Shown here: piece by piece, positions 22,421-32,152 of the stretch
How the letters are laid out: the number at the start of each line of letters is the position of its first letter
Numbering within the stretch: position 1 is the first letter of the stretch
NCBI GenBank assembly: GCA_963854735.1
Contig: OY978098.1
Location: forward strand, 2,961,001 to 3,025,000
Direction of reading: 5' to 3'
Origin: Marvania coccoides
Lineage: Eukaryota; Chlorophyta; Trebouxiophyceae; Chlorellales; Chlorellaceae
DNA length: 64,000 nucleotides
The notes under the pieces: generated by a model
The model's input: only the letters and a program-made list of their open reading frames with translations
Database searches by the model: none
Told to the model about the DNA's origin: nothing
Translations under genes and position numbers: made by a program

Positions 22421-23326
22421 TTAATCAACCCGAAAGGCTTTGAGGGCGCCAGCCACGTAGTTTTGCACCTTGTCAGCGTCCTTTCTCAGGCCATCAGTGC
22501 CGCAGACCCCGCTCGACACGTCAACGCCAGACGGGCTTGCGGTGCCGATGGCCTCCTCCACGTTGTCTGGGGTGAGCCCTCCCGCCAGCAGCCACCCCTG
22601 CCGCCCCGTGGGCGGGTTCAAGCTGCTCCAGTCAAAGCGCTCACCGCTGCCCCCTTGCAGCGAGTCCAGCAGCACCCAGTCAACGGGGTACGAAGGCGAG
22701 TCTGCGGGCACACCCACGGGGGCCGCAGTCTGCACCACCCCGGCCTTGTCTGCGTGCATCACATACACCGTCCTCAGCCCTGGCGGCAGGTCGGGAAGGG
22801 CGCTGCGGGCGCCGTCGCCGTGCAGCTGCGCAATGTCGACGTCGGCCTCTTGGCACACCCGAGCGATGGTGTCCGCATCTTCATCCACAAAGACAGCCAC
22901 TGGGGCGGCGCCGTGGCTCCTTGCCACTGCCGCAATCTTCCTGGCAAGCTGCGGCGCAATGGAGCGCTTGGCCTTGGGCCACAGAATCATCCCAATCAGG
23001 TTGGCGCCGCTGGACGCCGCAATCAGGGCGTCCTCCTCGTTGGTGACGCCGCACACCTTAACATAGCGCGTCGTGGCTTCAGCTGGAGTTGATTCGGCTA
23101 AAGCGTTGGCTCGGCACACATACCCAGTACTACTTCTACTGCTGGCGGATGCCCCGGCGCTTCTTGAAATCAAGGGTGTGGGGCGGCTTCTTGCGCTCTC
23201 ACCCATTGGTCGGGACAAACTCAGCGATCGACTGGAAGCCAGCTCTCCAGACCGATGAAGATGAGATGGTGCACCACAGCAGTCTTGCTGAGCCACTTTC
23301 GGCGCTTGAAGGCATCTAGCACTCAT
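22421..23326 (-). CDS. PAI1: Phosphoribosylanthranilate isomerase (tryptophan biosynthesis), plastid-targeted
   Basis: TrpF-type isomerase that converts N-(5-phosphoribosyl)anthranilate to the ribulosyl isomer (CdRP) in tryptophan synthesis. A single exon of 301 residues. The ATG at 23326 opens a Ser/Arg/Ala-rich transit peptide of about 80 residues, followed by the (beta/alpha)8 barrel. Signature blocks: 'YVKVCGVTNEEDA' with the catalytic Cys, 'GANLIGMILWPKAKRSI', 'QLHGDG', 'WVLLDS' with the catalytic Asp, and the phosphate-binding 'LAGGLTPDNV' and 'GVDVSSGV'. It ends 'NYVAGALKAFRVD'. It diverges from BRX1 over 283 bases. Confidence 0.95.
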   Translation of the reverse strand: MSARCLQAPKVAQQDCCGAPSHLHRSGELASSRSLSLSRPMGESARSRPTPLISRSAGASASSRSSTGYVCRANALAESTPAEATTRYVKVCGVTNEEDALIAASSGANLIGMILWPKAKRSIAPQLARKIAAVARSHGAAPVAVFVDEDADTIARVCQEADVDIAQLHGDGARSALPDLPPGLRTVYVMHADKAGVVQTAAPVGVPADSPSYPVDWVLLDSLQGGSGERFDWSSLNPPTGRQGWLLAGGLTPDNVEEAIGTASPSGVDVSSGVCGTDGLRKDADKVQNYVAGALKAFRVD

Positions 23327-23609
23327 AATGTTGGCATTTCCAGGAATAAAAATTGAGATCGGAAATGAACTGACGGGTACCCGGCCGGTGTGTGTGGGGG
23401 GGAGTTCGAAAAAAGTCACCGCTCGAGATTGATTCTCCGCAATGCATGCACGTTTATTATTTTATTTTTTTAATATCGAGCTTGCTGCTGCGACCATTCA
23501 CGACGCCAGCAAGCCTTTTGCATATACACGTCGCCTTTTTTTTTTTTTTTTTTTTTTTTATAATCTTGAAAGCCAAACCAAGCTTTTATCCAAGTAGACG
23601 GCAAGTAAA
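23327..23609. promoter_or_regulatory. Divergent promoter region, PAI / BRX1
   Basis: This 283-base spacer holds both promoters. It contains a plus-strand run of about 23 T bases ending near 23560, about 50 bases before the BRX1 ATG. Such tracts can exclude nucleosomes; that role is inferred. Confidence 0.45.
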
Positions 23610-24609
23610 ATGCCGAAGCGGAAAGCCGACGGCGTGCAAAAGGCGGATGCTGGCAAGGTGCAGCGCACCAAGGACAGCGAGCCGTCGCCGGGTGCTGCGT
23701 TCAAGAACAAGGAGAAGGTGCTGGTTGTGTCGTCGAGGGGGATCACCTTTAGGTCAGTTGGTTGAAATGCAGGGACTGGGCGCATGCTGTGACGAGTCAC
23801 TCGTTAGCATGCATTTACTTTTTTACTTTTTTTAATCGTTTTTCAGGTTCCGCCACCTGCTGCTGGACCTCATCCAGCTGCTGCCCCACTCCAAGAAGGA
23901 CGCCAAGCTGGACACCAAGTCTGACCGCGGCATGATCAACGAGGTTGCCGACATGAAGGGGTGCTCGTCGGTGCTGTTCTTTGAGGCGCGCAAGCACAAG
24001 GACCTGTACGTGTGGCTGGCAAAGGCGCCAAACGGGCCCTGCGTCAAGTTCCACGTCACAAACATCCACACCATGGCGGAGCTCAAGCTGAGCGGCAACC
24101 ACCTCAAGGGGTCGCGCCCGGTGCTGAGCTTTGACTCGACCTTTGACGCGCAGCCCCACCTGCAGCTGATGAAGGAGCTGCTGACCCAGACGTTTGCCAC
24201 CCCCCACCGCCACCACAAGAGCAAGCCGTTCTTCGACCACGTCATCAGCTTCTCGGTGGCAGACGGCCGCGTGTGGATGCGCAACTACCAGGTCACGCCA
24301 GACCCCTCCGCCAAGAAGCCCGCGCCCGAGGACGTCACCCTGGTGGAGGTGGGGCCGCGCGCGTGCTTCAACCCCATCAAGATGTTTGCGGGGTCGTTCG
24401 GGGGCCCAGTCATCTACGACAACCCAGCCTACGTGTCGCCCAACGCGGTGCGCGCGGCCATCAAGCGCCAGGCGCAGGGCAAGTACGTGGCCAAGGTGGA
24501 CAGCAGGCAGCAGCGCAAGGCGCACATCGCGGCCAACCCGATGCCCAAGAAGGAGCTGGGCGACGTGTTCAGGGCCGACGACAGCAGCGACGACGACGTC
24601 TCCGAGTGA
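23610..24609 (+). CDS. BRX1: BRX1 ribosome biogenesis protein (Brix domain)
   Basis: Nucleolar factor for 60S subunit assembly. Exons 23610-23752 and 23847-24609, joined in phase 2, give 301 residues, close to the yeast length of 291. The Brix domain starts at 'NKEKVLVVSSRGITFRFRHL' and includes 'LLDLIQLLPHSKKDAKLD', 'LFFEARKHKDLYVWLAK' and 'GPCVKFHVTNIHTMAELK'. Later come 'FDHVISFSVADGRVWMRNYQ' and 'LVEVGPRACFNPIKMFAG', both diagnostic of BRX1. A basic, then acidic tail ends 'DDSSDDDVSE'. The stop lies 92 bases from the stop of the converging RED gene. Confidence 0.96.
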
Positions 24610-24701
24610 TGATGATCTTTGTGCGGGTGGGGAACACGAGCGCCATTGTTTAGGGTTTAAAAACTGCTCTTCTGTTTACATTGTTGTAAAGATACACACT
24701 A
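24610..24701. terminator. Shared 92-base convergent 3' region with TGTAA on both strands
   Basis: BRX1 and RED/SMU2 converge here. TGTAA occurs on the plus strand at 24685-24689 and on the minus strand at about 24680-24676, so each gene has the chlorophyte-type polyadenylation signal inside this very short gap. The two transcripts are therefore likely to overlap or nearly overlap at their 3' ends. Confidence 0.6.
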
Positions 24702-24976
24702 TTAGATCCGCCGCTTCTTGACCGGCGCACGCGCCGCGACGTCTTCCTCTTCCACAGCTGATGCCGGCTCCCGTTCCCTGTCCTTGCCGCCGCCGCTCTT
24801 CGTTTCGACAAAAGCGTCGGCGTTGCCGTACCCCTTTTCTTCAAACACCTTTTGCAGCTTGTTCAGCTCCGCCTCCTGCTTGGCCTTGTCTTTCATGGCC
24901 AGCTTGTAGGCCTCGCGCCGCGCGTTTGAGGACCCGCCGCCCTTTTTGGCATCTTTTTTAGCGTCGCCTGGTGCCA

Positions 24977-25012
<36 letters not shown>

Positions 25013-26411
25013 CCTCTTCCTCAGCCGCCGCCTTCTTCTTGGCAGCCCCGGTGCCGTCGTCGTCCTCGCTGTCGTACACCATCCCAGCGGCGTCAAAGTA
25101 GGAGGGGTAGCACTCTGCGTACCCGTCGTCCGCAGCAGCTTCCAGCATCTCGCGCCGCTTCCCCTCGCGCTCCTTCTCCTTCTTCTTGGCCTCCCGCTTG
25201 GCTGCTTCGGCCTCTGCAAACGCTGCGGCGGTGTCAGCAGCAGAGGGGCCTACAACCGCCGCTGCCTCCTCCTCCAGCGCAGAAGGTCCCTGAAAGTAGG
25301 CGCGCTTGCCCGTCTCCAGCGCAGGAGGGCCCGCACCCTCATCCGCGGCAGTGGCCCTCCTGCGCTCTGCCACGTAGTCGGTGCCAGCATCTGCAAAAAT
25401 GTCCTCATCCTCGTCAACTGGACCAGCAGCAGCAGCGGCAGGCGGAGGGGGCAGCGCTGCGTCCTGGGCGGCAGCTGCCAGCTCCTGCTTCTGCGCCTTT
25501 TTCATCTTTTTCATGCCGCTCCCTGCAAACAAGTAATTATTATTGTTGTTGTGAGCTCGTACGATTAAGAATTGAACAACAGAGAGAAAGACACACTTGC
25601 CTCCCACTTGCACGTAGGCCAGGATGTGGGCCAGGCGCTCCAGCACTGCAGCGTCTGCGCTGGCCGGCAGCACCTTGGGCGGGGGAGGGCAGTCCTCCTT
25701 GGCACGCAGCAGGGTGGTGGGCACCTGCCTGGGGTCTGCAGCCTCCAAATCAAACACAAATGCGGTGCGCCTGGGCAGAAACCGCTCTGCTGCTGCAGCT
25801 GGGCGCCCCGCCTGGCGCTGCTGCTCAACCAGTGATTCGTACAACGCCCTGCCCAGCGGGGTGGCAAACGTCACCGCAGCGTTTTGGGGGGGGAGAGGGC
25901 GACCGTCGGAAGAAGGCTGCATCGCTGCTGCCTCTTCGTTGTCCTCCTCGTCGACAGGCGCCCCTTGCTGCTGCTGTTTCTGCTGCTGCTCGGAGCGGAT
26001 CCTGGTGAGCAGCGCGTAGTCGAGCCCCTTCACCAGGTGGGTGTGTGCCACGTCTCCGCCCAGAAACTTGGAGTCTTCGTAGCTGATGCCAGCCAGGTGG
26101 GTGGCGGTGCTCGAGCCCAGCACCGCAGCGTCATCATCAGCGTCGAGGCCCCGCCGCCGCTCAGTGGCACGATCGCGGTAGGCATTCCTATCGACCTCGG
26201 CATCGTCCCCAGAGCCCTTCTCCTGCTTGCTTGGCTTTGGGCGAGGCGGCCTCTGGCGGCGTTCCTTCTTGCTGTCTGCCGCCGCCGCTGCTTTGGCCCG
26301 CTCCTTGGCTTGCTGGGCCAGGTCGGGCTTGCCGGCGCCAGGGCGCGGCGTGAACAAAATCTTCCGAAAGTCGGCGTTCGTCAGGGGCTTGCCGTTCTTG
26401 TTCTCCTCCAT
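24702..26411 (-). CDS. SMU2: RED/IK-type spliceosome protein (SMU2 homologue)
   Basis: Nuclear protein of the RED family, which pairs with SMU1 in the spliceosomal B complex. Exons 26411-25601 and 25522-24702 give 543 residues. The RED_N signature is present: 'LTNADFRKILFTPRPGAG' near the start, 'AYRDRATERRRG', and 'DSKFLGGDVAHTHLVKGLDY', matching the family text 'ESKFLGGDMEHTHLVKGLD'. The C-terminal part has 'DGYAECYPSYFDA' as in RED_C and ends with the basic 'APVKKRRI', a possible nuclear signal. Gln-, Ala- and Lys-rich low-complexity stretches lie between. The intron 25600-25523 has a GC donor (GAG|GCAAGT), is 78 bases, in frame and stop-free; the nearest GT would shift the frame. Confidence 0.91.
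25523..25600 (-). other. GC-AG intron in the RED/SMU2 gene (in frame, no stop)
   Basis: Reading the minus strand, the donor is GGGAG|GCAAGT and the acceptor TTTGCAG|GGAGCG. The excised 78 bases would encode a hydrophobic stretch plus a run of five Asn, unlike anything in the RED family. Using the GT four bases later breaks the downstream frame, so the GC donor is the consistent choice. Confidence 0.8.
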
Positions 26412-26800
26412 TGTTTTACCGCAAAAAATCAGCTCACTCTTCTCTTCATGTAAAAAATAGTCAAGTTTGAAAAATAGTCAAAGTGGGCAGCGTCCACAGG
26501 CGTCAGGCCGTGACGCAGATCTTCCGAAGGATTTTTAAATACTATTTGTTTGCGGGGGCAGCGAAAAAATTGAACCATCCATCTTTTTTCATTTTTCCTC
26601 TTGCTTCAACTTATGGAGCTCTGCGAGGGTTATTTTTTTATTTAAAGCGTGTGAACAAGCGCAGTTGGGCCAATTGAGCGGCAGTTCATCGCCAGACGCC
26701 GCTGCGCGCAGTTGACTGGAGAACTATTGGTTGATCAAAGCTGCGCAGTTTGCCATTTGTTCACTCCGTTGGTCAGTCCCAGCGTCTCAACTGGAGGTCG
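26412..26800. promoter_or_regulatory. Divergent promoter region, RED / KCS
   Basis: This 389-base head-to-head spacer, partly AT-rich, should contain both promoters and 5' UTRs. No coding or RNA feature is seen. Confidence 0.4.
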
Positions 26801-28692
26801 ATGTCAAATCAAAGCGGCGCTGGGGGCTCTGCACCTCGCAAAGGTTGGTAGTTTTTCAAACAAAATTGGTTTTGTGATGGCCTTTTCTCCCCTTGAGTTC
26901 ACGCTATAAACATGCGTCTATACCCCACAGAGTTTCCGCCCAAGTGGGTGTCCACGGCCATCGATCGCGTGCTCACCGTCGGCCACTTCTGCTTGGTGAC
27001 GGCAGCTGTCGGCGGGTGTGTTTGGGCAGGTGTGAGTTCACTGTTGCAAGCAGAGTTGACCACGCCTGCTGCAAACATATGTTTTGGGGGATGTTTTCAT
27101 GAACACAATTATCTCCCCCCACTGTATCCTAACTCTCTTTCTCCTCTAAACCATGCCTCGTGCAGAAACAAGGGCTCGCCCTCCACCGGTCAGGCCAGCT
27201 GCAGGCGTGGGCCACCCAGTTTGCCGCCCAGGGCGTCGTGCTGCAGGTCGGCACCCTGGCCGCTGCTGCCCTGGCCATCCTCATCGCAGCGCTGGCGGTG
27301 TGGTGGTGGCGTCGCGAGCCCATTTACCTGCTTGATTTTGAGTGCTTCCGCCCGCTGGACCACCTCAAGTGCCCGTACTCGCTGTTTGTCGACGGCTCAA
27401 AGGGCACCGGGTTCTTCGATGACGAGTCCATGGACTTCCAGACGCGCATCCTGCTGAAGAGCGGGCTGTCCGAGGAGACCTTCTTCCCTCCTGGCATGCA
27501 CATGTCGCCCCCGCGCTCAGACATGGCGCTGGCGCGGGAGGAGGCGGAGCTGGTGATGTACAACGCGGTGGGAGACCTGCTGAAGCGCACCGGGTTGCAC
27601 CCCCGCCAGATCGACGTTCTTGTGGTCAACTGCTCGCTGTTCAACCCCACCCCATCGCTGTCCGCCATGATCATCAACCACTTTAAGATGAGGTCGGACG
27701 TGGAGTCGTACAGCCTGGGTGGCATGGGGTGCTCCGCCGGCATCATCGCGGTGGGCCTGGCGCGCAAGCTGCTGCAGTCCCTGGGCCGCCGCGGCTACGC
27801 GCTGGTTGTTTCCACCGAGAACATCACCCAGAACTGGTACCAGGGCAACGACCGCTCCATGCTCATCCCCAACACCATCTTCCGCATGGGGTCTGCCGCC
27901 ATCATGCTCACCAACAAGCGCAGCGAGCGGCCTCGCGCGCTGTACCAGCTGGAGCACCTGGTGCGCGTGCACCTGGGCGCTGACGACGCGGCCTACCGCT
28001 GTGTGTTCCAGCACGCCGATGCGCAGGGCAAGATCGGGGTGGAGCTCAACCGCGACCTGGTCAAGGTGGCCAGCCGCGCCATGGAGGTGAACCTCACGCG
28101 CCTGGGGCCCCTGGTGCTGCCGTGGGGGGAGAAGCTGGCGTTTGCGGCAAACTGGGTGGCGCGCAAGGCGCTGCGCACGCGGGTGGCCCCCTACGTGCCC
28201 GACTTCAGAAAGGCATTTGACCACTTTTGCCTGCACGCGGGCGGGCGCGCCGTGGTGGAGGGTCTCAGCAAGCAGCTGGGGCTGGACGCCCGCCGCATGG
28301 CGCCCAGCGCGAGCACGCTGCACTGGTACGGCAACACGTCTAGCAGCACGGTGTGGTACAGCTTTGGGTTTGTCGAGAGCGTTCAGGGCGTGGAGAAGGG
28401 CGACATTGTGTGGCAGATTGGGTTTGGGTCGGGCTTCAAGTGCAACAGCGCGGTGTGGAGGGCGTTGCGCCCGATCAAGCGGACGCACAAGGCGTGGGAG
28501 CACGTCCCTGGACGCGAGACCCAGGCCATGGACAAGCTGGCCGAGATCGCCGCCGAGAACGCCGCCGAGAAGAGGAAGAAGCAGGAGGCGGCGGCGATGA
28601 TGAATGGGGGCAGCAACGGGCACGCTGCTGCAGCAGCTGTTCCCAACGGCGGGGGCCCTGCAGCTGGGCTGCGGTCTCGGAGGGCCAACTGA
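26801..28692 (+). CDS. KCS: 3-ketoacyl-CoA synthase (very-long-chain fatty acid elongase)
   Basis: FAE1/KCS-type condensing enzyme: it joins malonyl-CoA to acyl-CoA in the first step of very-long-chain fatty acid elongation at the ER. Exons 26801-26843, 26931-27031, 27166-28692 give 556 residues. The second donor (GGT|GTGAGT at 27031) was chosen because it is the consensus site and keeps phase 0. Two membrane segments lie at about residues 29-46 and 72-95. The catalytic triad is visible: Cys237 in 'GGMGCSAG', His405 in 'CLHAGGRAVV' and Asn438 in 'WYGNTSSSTVWY'. Typical blocks include 'VNCSLFNPTPSLSAMIINH' and 'STENITQNWYQGNDRSML'. The tail is Glu/Lys/Ala-rich and specific to this protein. Confidence 0.94.
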
Positions 28693-29039
28693 GGCGATTT
28701 TTTTAATACAACACGCAGCACACTGGTTTTCCAATCTCCTTTTACTACTTGCTTTGAGAGTTTTTACTGCTGCTACTGGTATTTATCTGCTGTCTCTTTG
28801 TTGTTGCAAAATATTTCAGTGATCAGTCTGGAAGAAGGCCAAGGAATACAGTTGTAGTTACAGTTCAGTTTGGCTGCTGAAAAATTAAGAATACTACGAC
28901 AGGTACTGCACAACAGGACGCACTACGCATTGATTTCATTTCGTATCCAGCAAACATGCGTGCATGCGTGCATGGCACATGGCATTATCATCGCAGCAGA
29001 GAGCAGCGCCTCGCCCCCCCTCTTCTCTTCTTCTTCAAG
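28693..29039. other. Convergent 3' spacer, KCS / PDH E1-alpha
   Basis: These 347 bases lie between converging stop codons. They are AT-rich with no gene or RNA signal and presumably hold both 3' UTRs. Confidence 0.5.
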
Positions 29040-30522
29040 TCAAGTCAACGGCACAAAGGTCTGCGAGTCCACCCCCCGCACCTTGGTGCCCAGGTGGTCT
29101 GCGTACACGTGCTCAAAGATCTTGTCCACCCCCAGCACGTCGTCCTTCTTGGCCTGCTCCACCGCGGCATCCACCTCCTTCTTGATCGCCTTCTCGACGG
29201 CCTTGAGCTCGGGCGCCTCCGCCAGCCCGTTGTCCAGCAGCAGCCTGCGCACGTGCTCCACAGGGTCACGCTGCTGGCGGATGGAGGTGATCTCGTCGCG
29301 CGTGCGGTAGGTGGACCCGGGGTCGGACATGGAGTGGCCGTGGTACCGGTAGGTGTCCATCTCCAGGATGATGGGCCCAGAGGACAGGGCGTGCTCCTTG
29401 GCATACGCAAACGCCTGCTTCACCGCCAGCACGTCCATGCCGTCCACCTTGAGCCCAGGCATGTAGTCGCCGCGGGAGTAGTAGGCGGGCGACTTGGCGG
29501 CGCGCCACTCTGCGGTGCCCATGCCGTAGTGGTTGTTCTCGCACACAAAGATGCAGGGCAGGTCCCACAGCGCCGCAATGTTGAACGCCTCAAACACCTG
29601 ACCCTGGTTGGCGGCACCGTCGCCGTACAGGGTCACCCCCACGCTGCCGTCCTCCAGGTACTGGTGGCCCAGCGCCAGCCCCGCGCCCAGCGGCACCTGC
29701 GCGCCCACGATGCCCTGCCCGCCGAAAAAGTTTGTCTGCCGCCTGTACATGTGCATGGAGCCGCCCTTGCCCTGGGACGCGCCGGTCTTCTTGCCCATCA
29801 GCTCCGCCAGCACATCTGCCACGGTGCCCTCCCTGATCAGGTGCATGGCGTGGTCGCGGTACGAGGTGATGATGGAGTCGTTCATCGTGAGCACCGCTGC
29901 CATGCCCACCGCAACCGCCTCCTGCCCGTCGTACAGGTGGCAGAACCCGCGGATCTGCTTTGCCTTGTACAGCATGTCTGCCGTGATCTCCATGCGGCGC
30001 ATGCGGTACATGTCTGTGAAAAACTTCATCAGCTCGGCCTTGTCGGTGGTCACCACGTTGGAGGGGCCGTCGCTGCGGTGGGTCTTGTAGGGGTTGACCT
30101 GCAGTAGCAGGAGGAGAGTTGGGGTATTGAGAAGGAGAAAAAGGGGGGCGGAAGGGCAAGTGTTTGAAATTAAAATTCCTCCGTGGCAGCCTTAGGGTTT
30201 CCACAGTCCCAGACCTCGATGGTGCCCCCATAAGTTTTCAAAACTCGCGGCGTTGGTATTGGAAGACGGCAAGACAAAGACAGAGTCAAAACGGCCGTCA
30301 AGGTGACGGCACCAACAAAAAAACACCAAACCGCAAAGAAAAAGCCCAACCCAAGATTCGACACTGTTTGTGAATCACCAAACCCACCTCCACAGTGAGC
30401 GTGTCGCCGTCCAGCGTGCCGGTGGTGCCAGACATGAGACGTGCAGAGAGGGATCCCCAGGCCGCTCCTGGCAGGCCCCTCAGGGCCGCCGCCTTGGACA
30501 GGTGATGCTTTGCAAGCAACAT
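29040..30522 (-). CDS. PDHA1: Pyruvate dehydrogenase E1 component alpha subunit, mitochondrial
   Basis: Thiamine-diphosphate-dependent E1-alpha of the pyruvate dehydrogenase complex, which decarboxylates pyruvate. Exons 30522-30388 and 30098-29040, phase 0 across a 289-base intron, give 397 residues. The N-terminus '[19 protein letters not shown]' looks like a mitochondrial presequence. The sequence follows plant mitochondrial rather than plastid E1-alpha: '[20 protein letters not shown]', '[13 protein letters not shown]' and '[18 protein letters not shown]'. The ThDP motif runs from '[15 protein letters not shown]' to '[10 protein letters not shown]'. The loop '[20 protein letters not shown]' carries the serines phosphorylated by PDH kinase in this family. 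It diverges from thioredoxin m. Confidence 0.95.
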
Positions 30523-30844
30523 GTATACCGTGTTCTGGGCCGCGGAGGCGTGCACCTGGTGCCAAAGTTGAAACCTGTGCCCTAGCCTGCCGAAATAAAA
30601 TCAAGATGAAACGCAAATATTGAATGGGCACTGGCGAGGCCCGGGGTTGCTCCCACTAAAAATATATGATCAAACGAAGAGCCTGCTGGCGCAGTTTTGG
30701 GTCTTTTGGAGACTTCCAGTTTCGTCGCCTGTTTTCTGAAGAAATTTTTCACCCAGCCAAATCTTGGTCTCGTTTGTCATCGATGTCCACCGCACACATA
30801 AAAATTGGTTCATTTCATATCGATCTTTCATTGAACAATCCATC
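30523..30844. promoter_or_regulatory. Divergent promoter region, PDH E1-alpha / thioredoxin m
   Basis: This 322-base head-to-head spacer has an AAAATATAT stretch near 30659, a weak TATA candidate for the thioredoxin side. No gene is supported. Confidence 0.4.
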
Positions 30845-31836
30845 ATGGCAGCCATCGCAATGACAGGCGCTGTGCCAACTCGCGCTTCATCCATTAAAGT
30901 CGCTGCCCGTCCGCAGGCCCGCTTCGTCGCCCGCCCCGCCTTCTCCAAGCGCGCCCCCGCGCTTCGTGTCGTGCAAGTGAAGGCTGAAAAGGCCGCTGCC
31001 AGCACCGCTGCTGGTGAGAGACTTTATCGGCAGTTTCGAAAGCTCTGCACGCTGGGAGTGGGCCTTGCAAGGATGCGGGCGAATCTGCTGTGACCTCTAC
31101 TCACCCTGCCTTTTTTGCGTGTCGCAGGTGCCGTGAACGACAGCACGTGGGAAGAGATCGTTTTGAAGTCTGACGTGCCTGTGCTTGTGGACTTTTGGGT
31201 GGGTTTTTTTGGGGGGGGGGGGGGGGGGGCGAGGGGGAGGGGGGGCTTGATAACTGGTTCACACTGTTGGGATGGGGGTGTTGCCAGGGTCTCGCTGTTT
31301 TTTTGGAGGGGCCATGCCACCAAGAAGGCACAGCCAGCTCAAAATGTGCTCTGTTGTGCCACCATTTGCAGGCACCCTGGTGCGGTCCCTGCCGCATGAT
31401 TGCGCCCATCATTGACGAATTGGCGGCCGAGTACGGCAGCAAGCTGCGTGCGGTGAGCGAAAGAAATATGGTATTGCTTTGGATTTCTGGGTGTTGCTGG
31501 TTGCTGACTTTTGTACCCCTTTTGCAGGTCAAGCTCAACACCGACGAGAGCCCCACAGTTGCCACCGAGTACGGCATCCGCAGCATCCCCACCGTCATGG
31601 TCTTCAAAAACGGTAAGCAACTAAGCGCACGATGGATGTTGCGTGTAAATTCATTTAGCTGCAGCACAGCACAGCACAGCACAGCACCGGCGGTGTTTGC
31701 AGAATGCGGGGTATGCTTTCGTCTCACCACCCCCACCAAATAAATGTGTTGATTTGCAGGCCAGAAGATGGATGCGGTGATTGGCGCCGTGCCCAAGTCT
31801 ACCCTGGTGCAGACCATCGAGAAGTACTTGGAATAG
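30845..31836 (+). CDS. TRXM: Thioredoxin m-type, plastid
   Basis: Plastid thiol-disulfide reductase that passes electrons from ferredoxin-thioredoxin reductase to stromal enzymes. Five exons: 30845-31013, 31128-31198, 31372-31452, 31528-31612, 31760-31836, giving 160 residues. The first about 55 residues form an Ala/Arg-rich transit peptide. The active site WCGPC is at residues 83-87, within '[20 protein letters not shown]', and the cis-Pro block is '[19 protein letters not shown]'. An intron separates Trp80 from the APWCGPC exon. Intron 2 begins with a run of 20 G (31211-31230). Confidence 0.96.
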
Positions 31837-32152
31837 AGAGCTGACTGCTTGAGCTGACCCACCCCACGTAGGCAGAGAAGAAGAAGACGTCGACTTTAAT
31901 TTTTTTTTCATTCTGCCATGGCTGTATTATAATTTTTTTGTTCTCACCTTTCCCTACATCGCACGCAAAGAAAAACAGCGGCAACGCAGCAGCAAGAACG
32001 AGCGGTTTGTGTGTGTTCTTTTTTATATTTTCTGCTGGCGAGTACTACTAAAAGTATATACGCATCAGCAAAAAACGCATCAGTGTAACATTCTGGCCAG
32101 TACTTTTCCCTTGTCGCCCGTCTGTGAGGTGCAAGAACGGCCAAAAAAACAA
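31837..32152. other. Convergent 3' spacer, thioredoxin / NERD1
   Basis: This spacer of 316 bases between converging genes is AT-rich at 31895-32060. No feature beyond the two presumed 3' UTRs is seen. Confidence 0.5.

Noticed and set aside
27517..28734. Minus-strand open frame of 405 codons
   Set aside because: It is a shadow of the KCS catalytic exon.
28956..30107. Plus-strand open frame of 383 codons
   Set aside because: It is a shadow of PDH E1-alpha; the minus strand carries all family motifs.
30099..30387. Middle exon in the PDH E1-alpha intron (a short open frame near 30180-30240)
   Set aside because: Direct joining of the flanking exons already gives the family sequence in phase, and the candidate ends in a stop.
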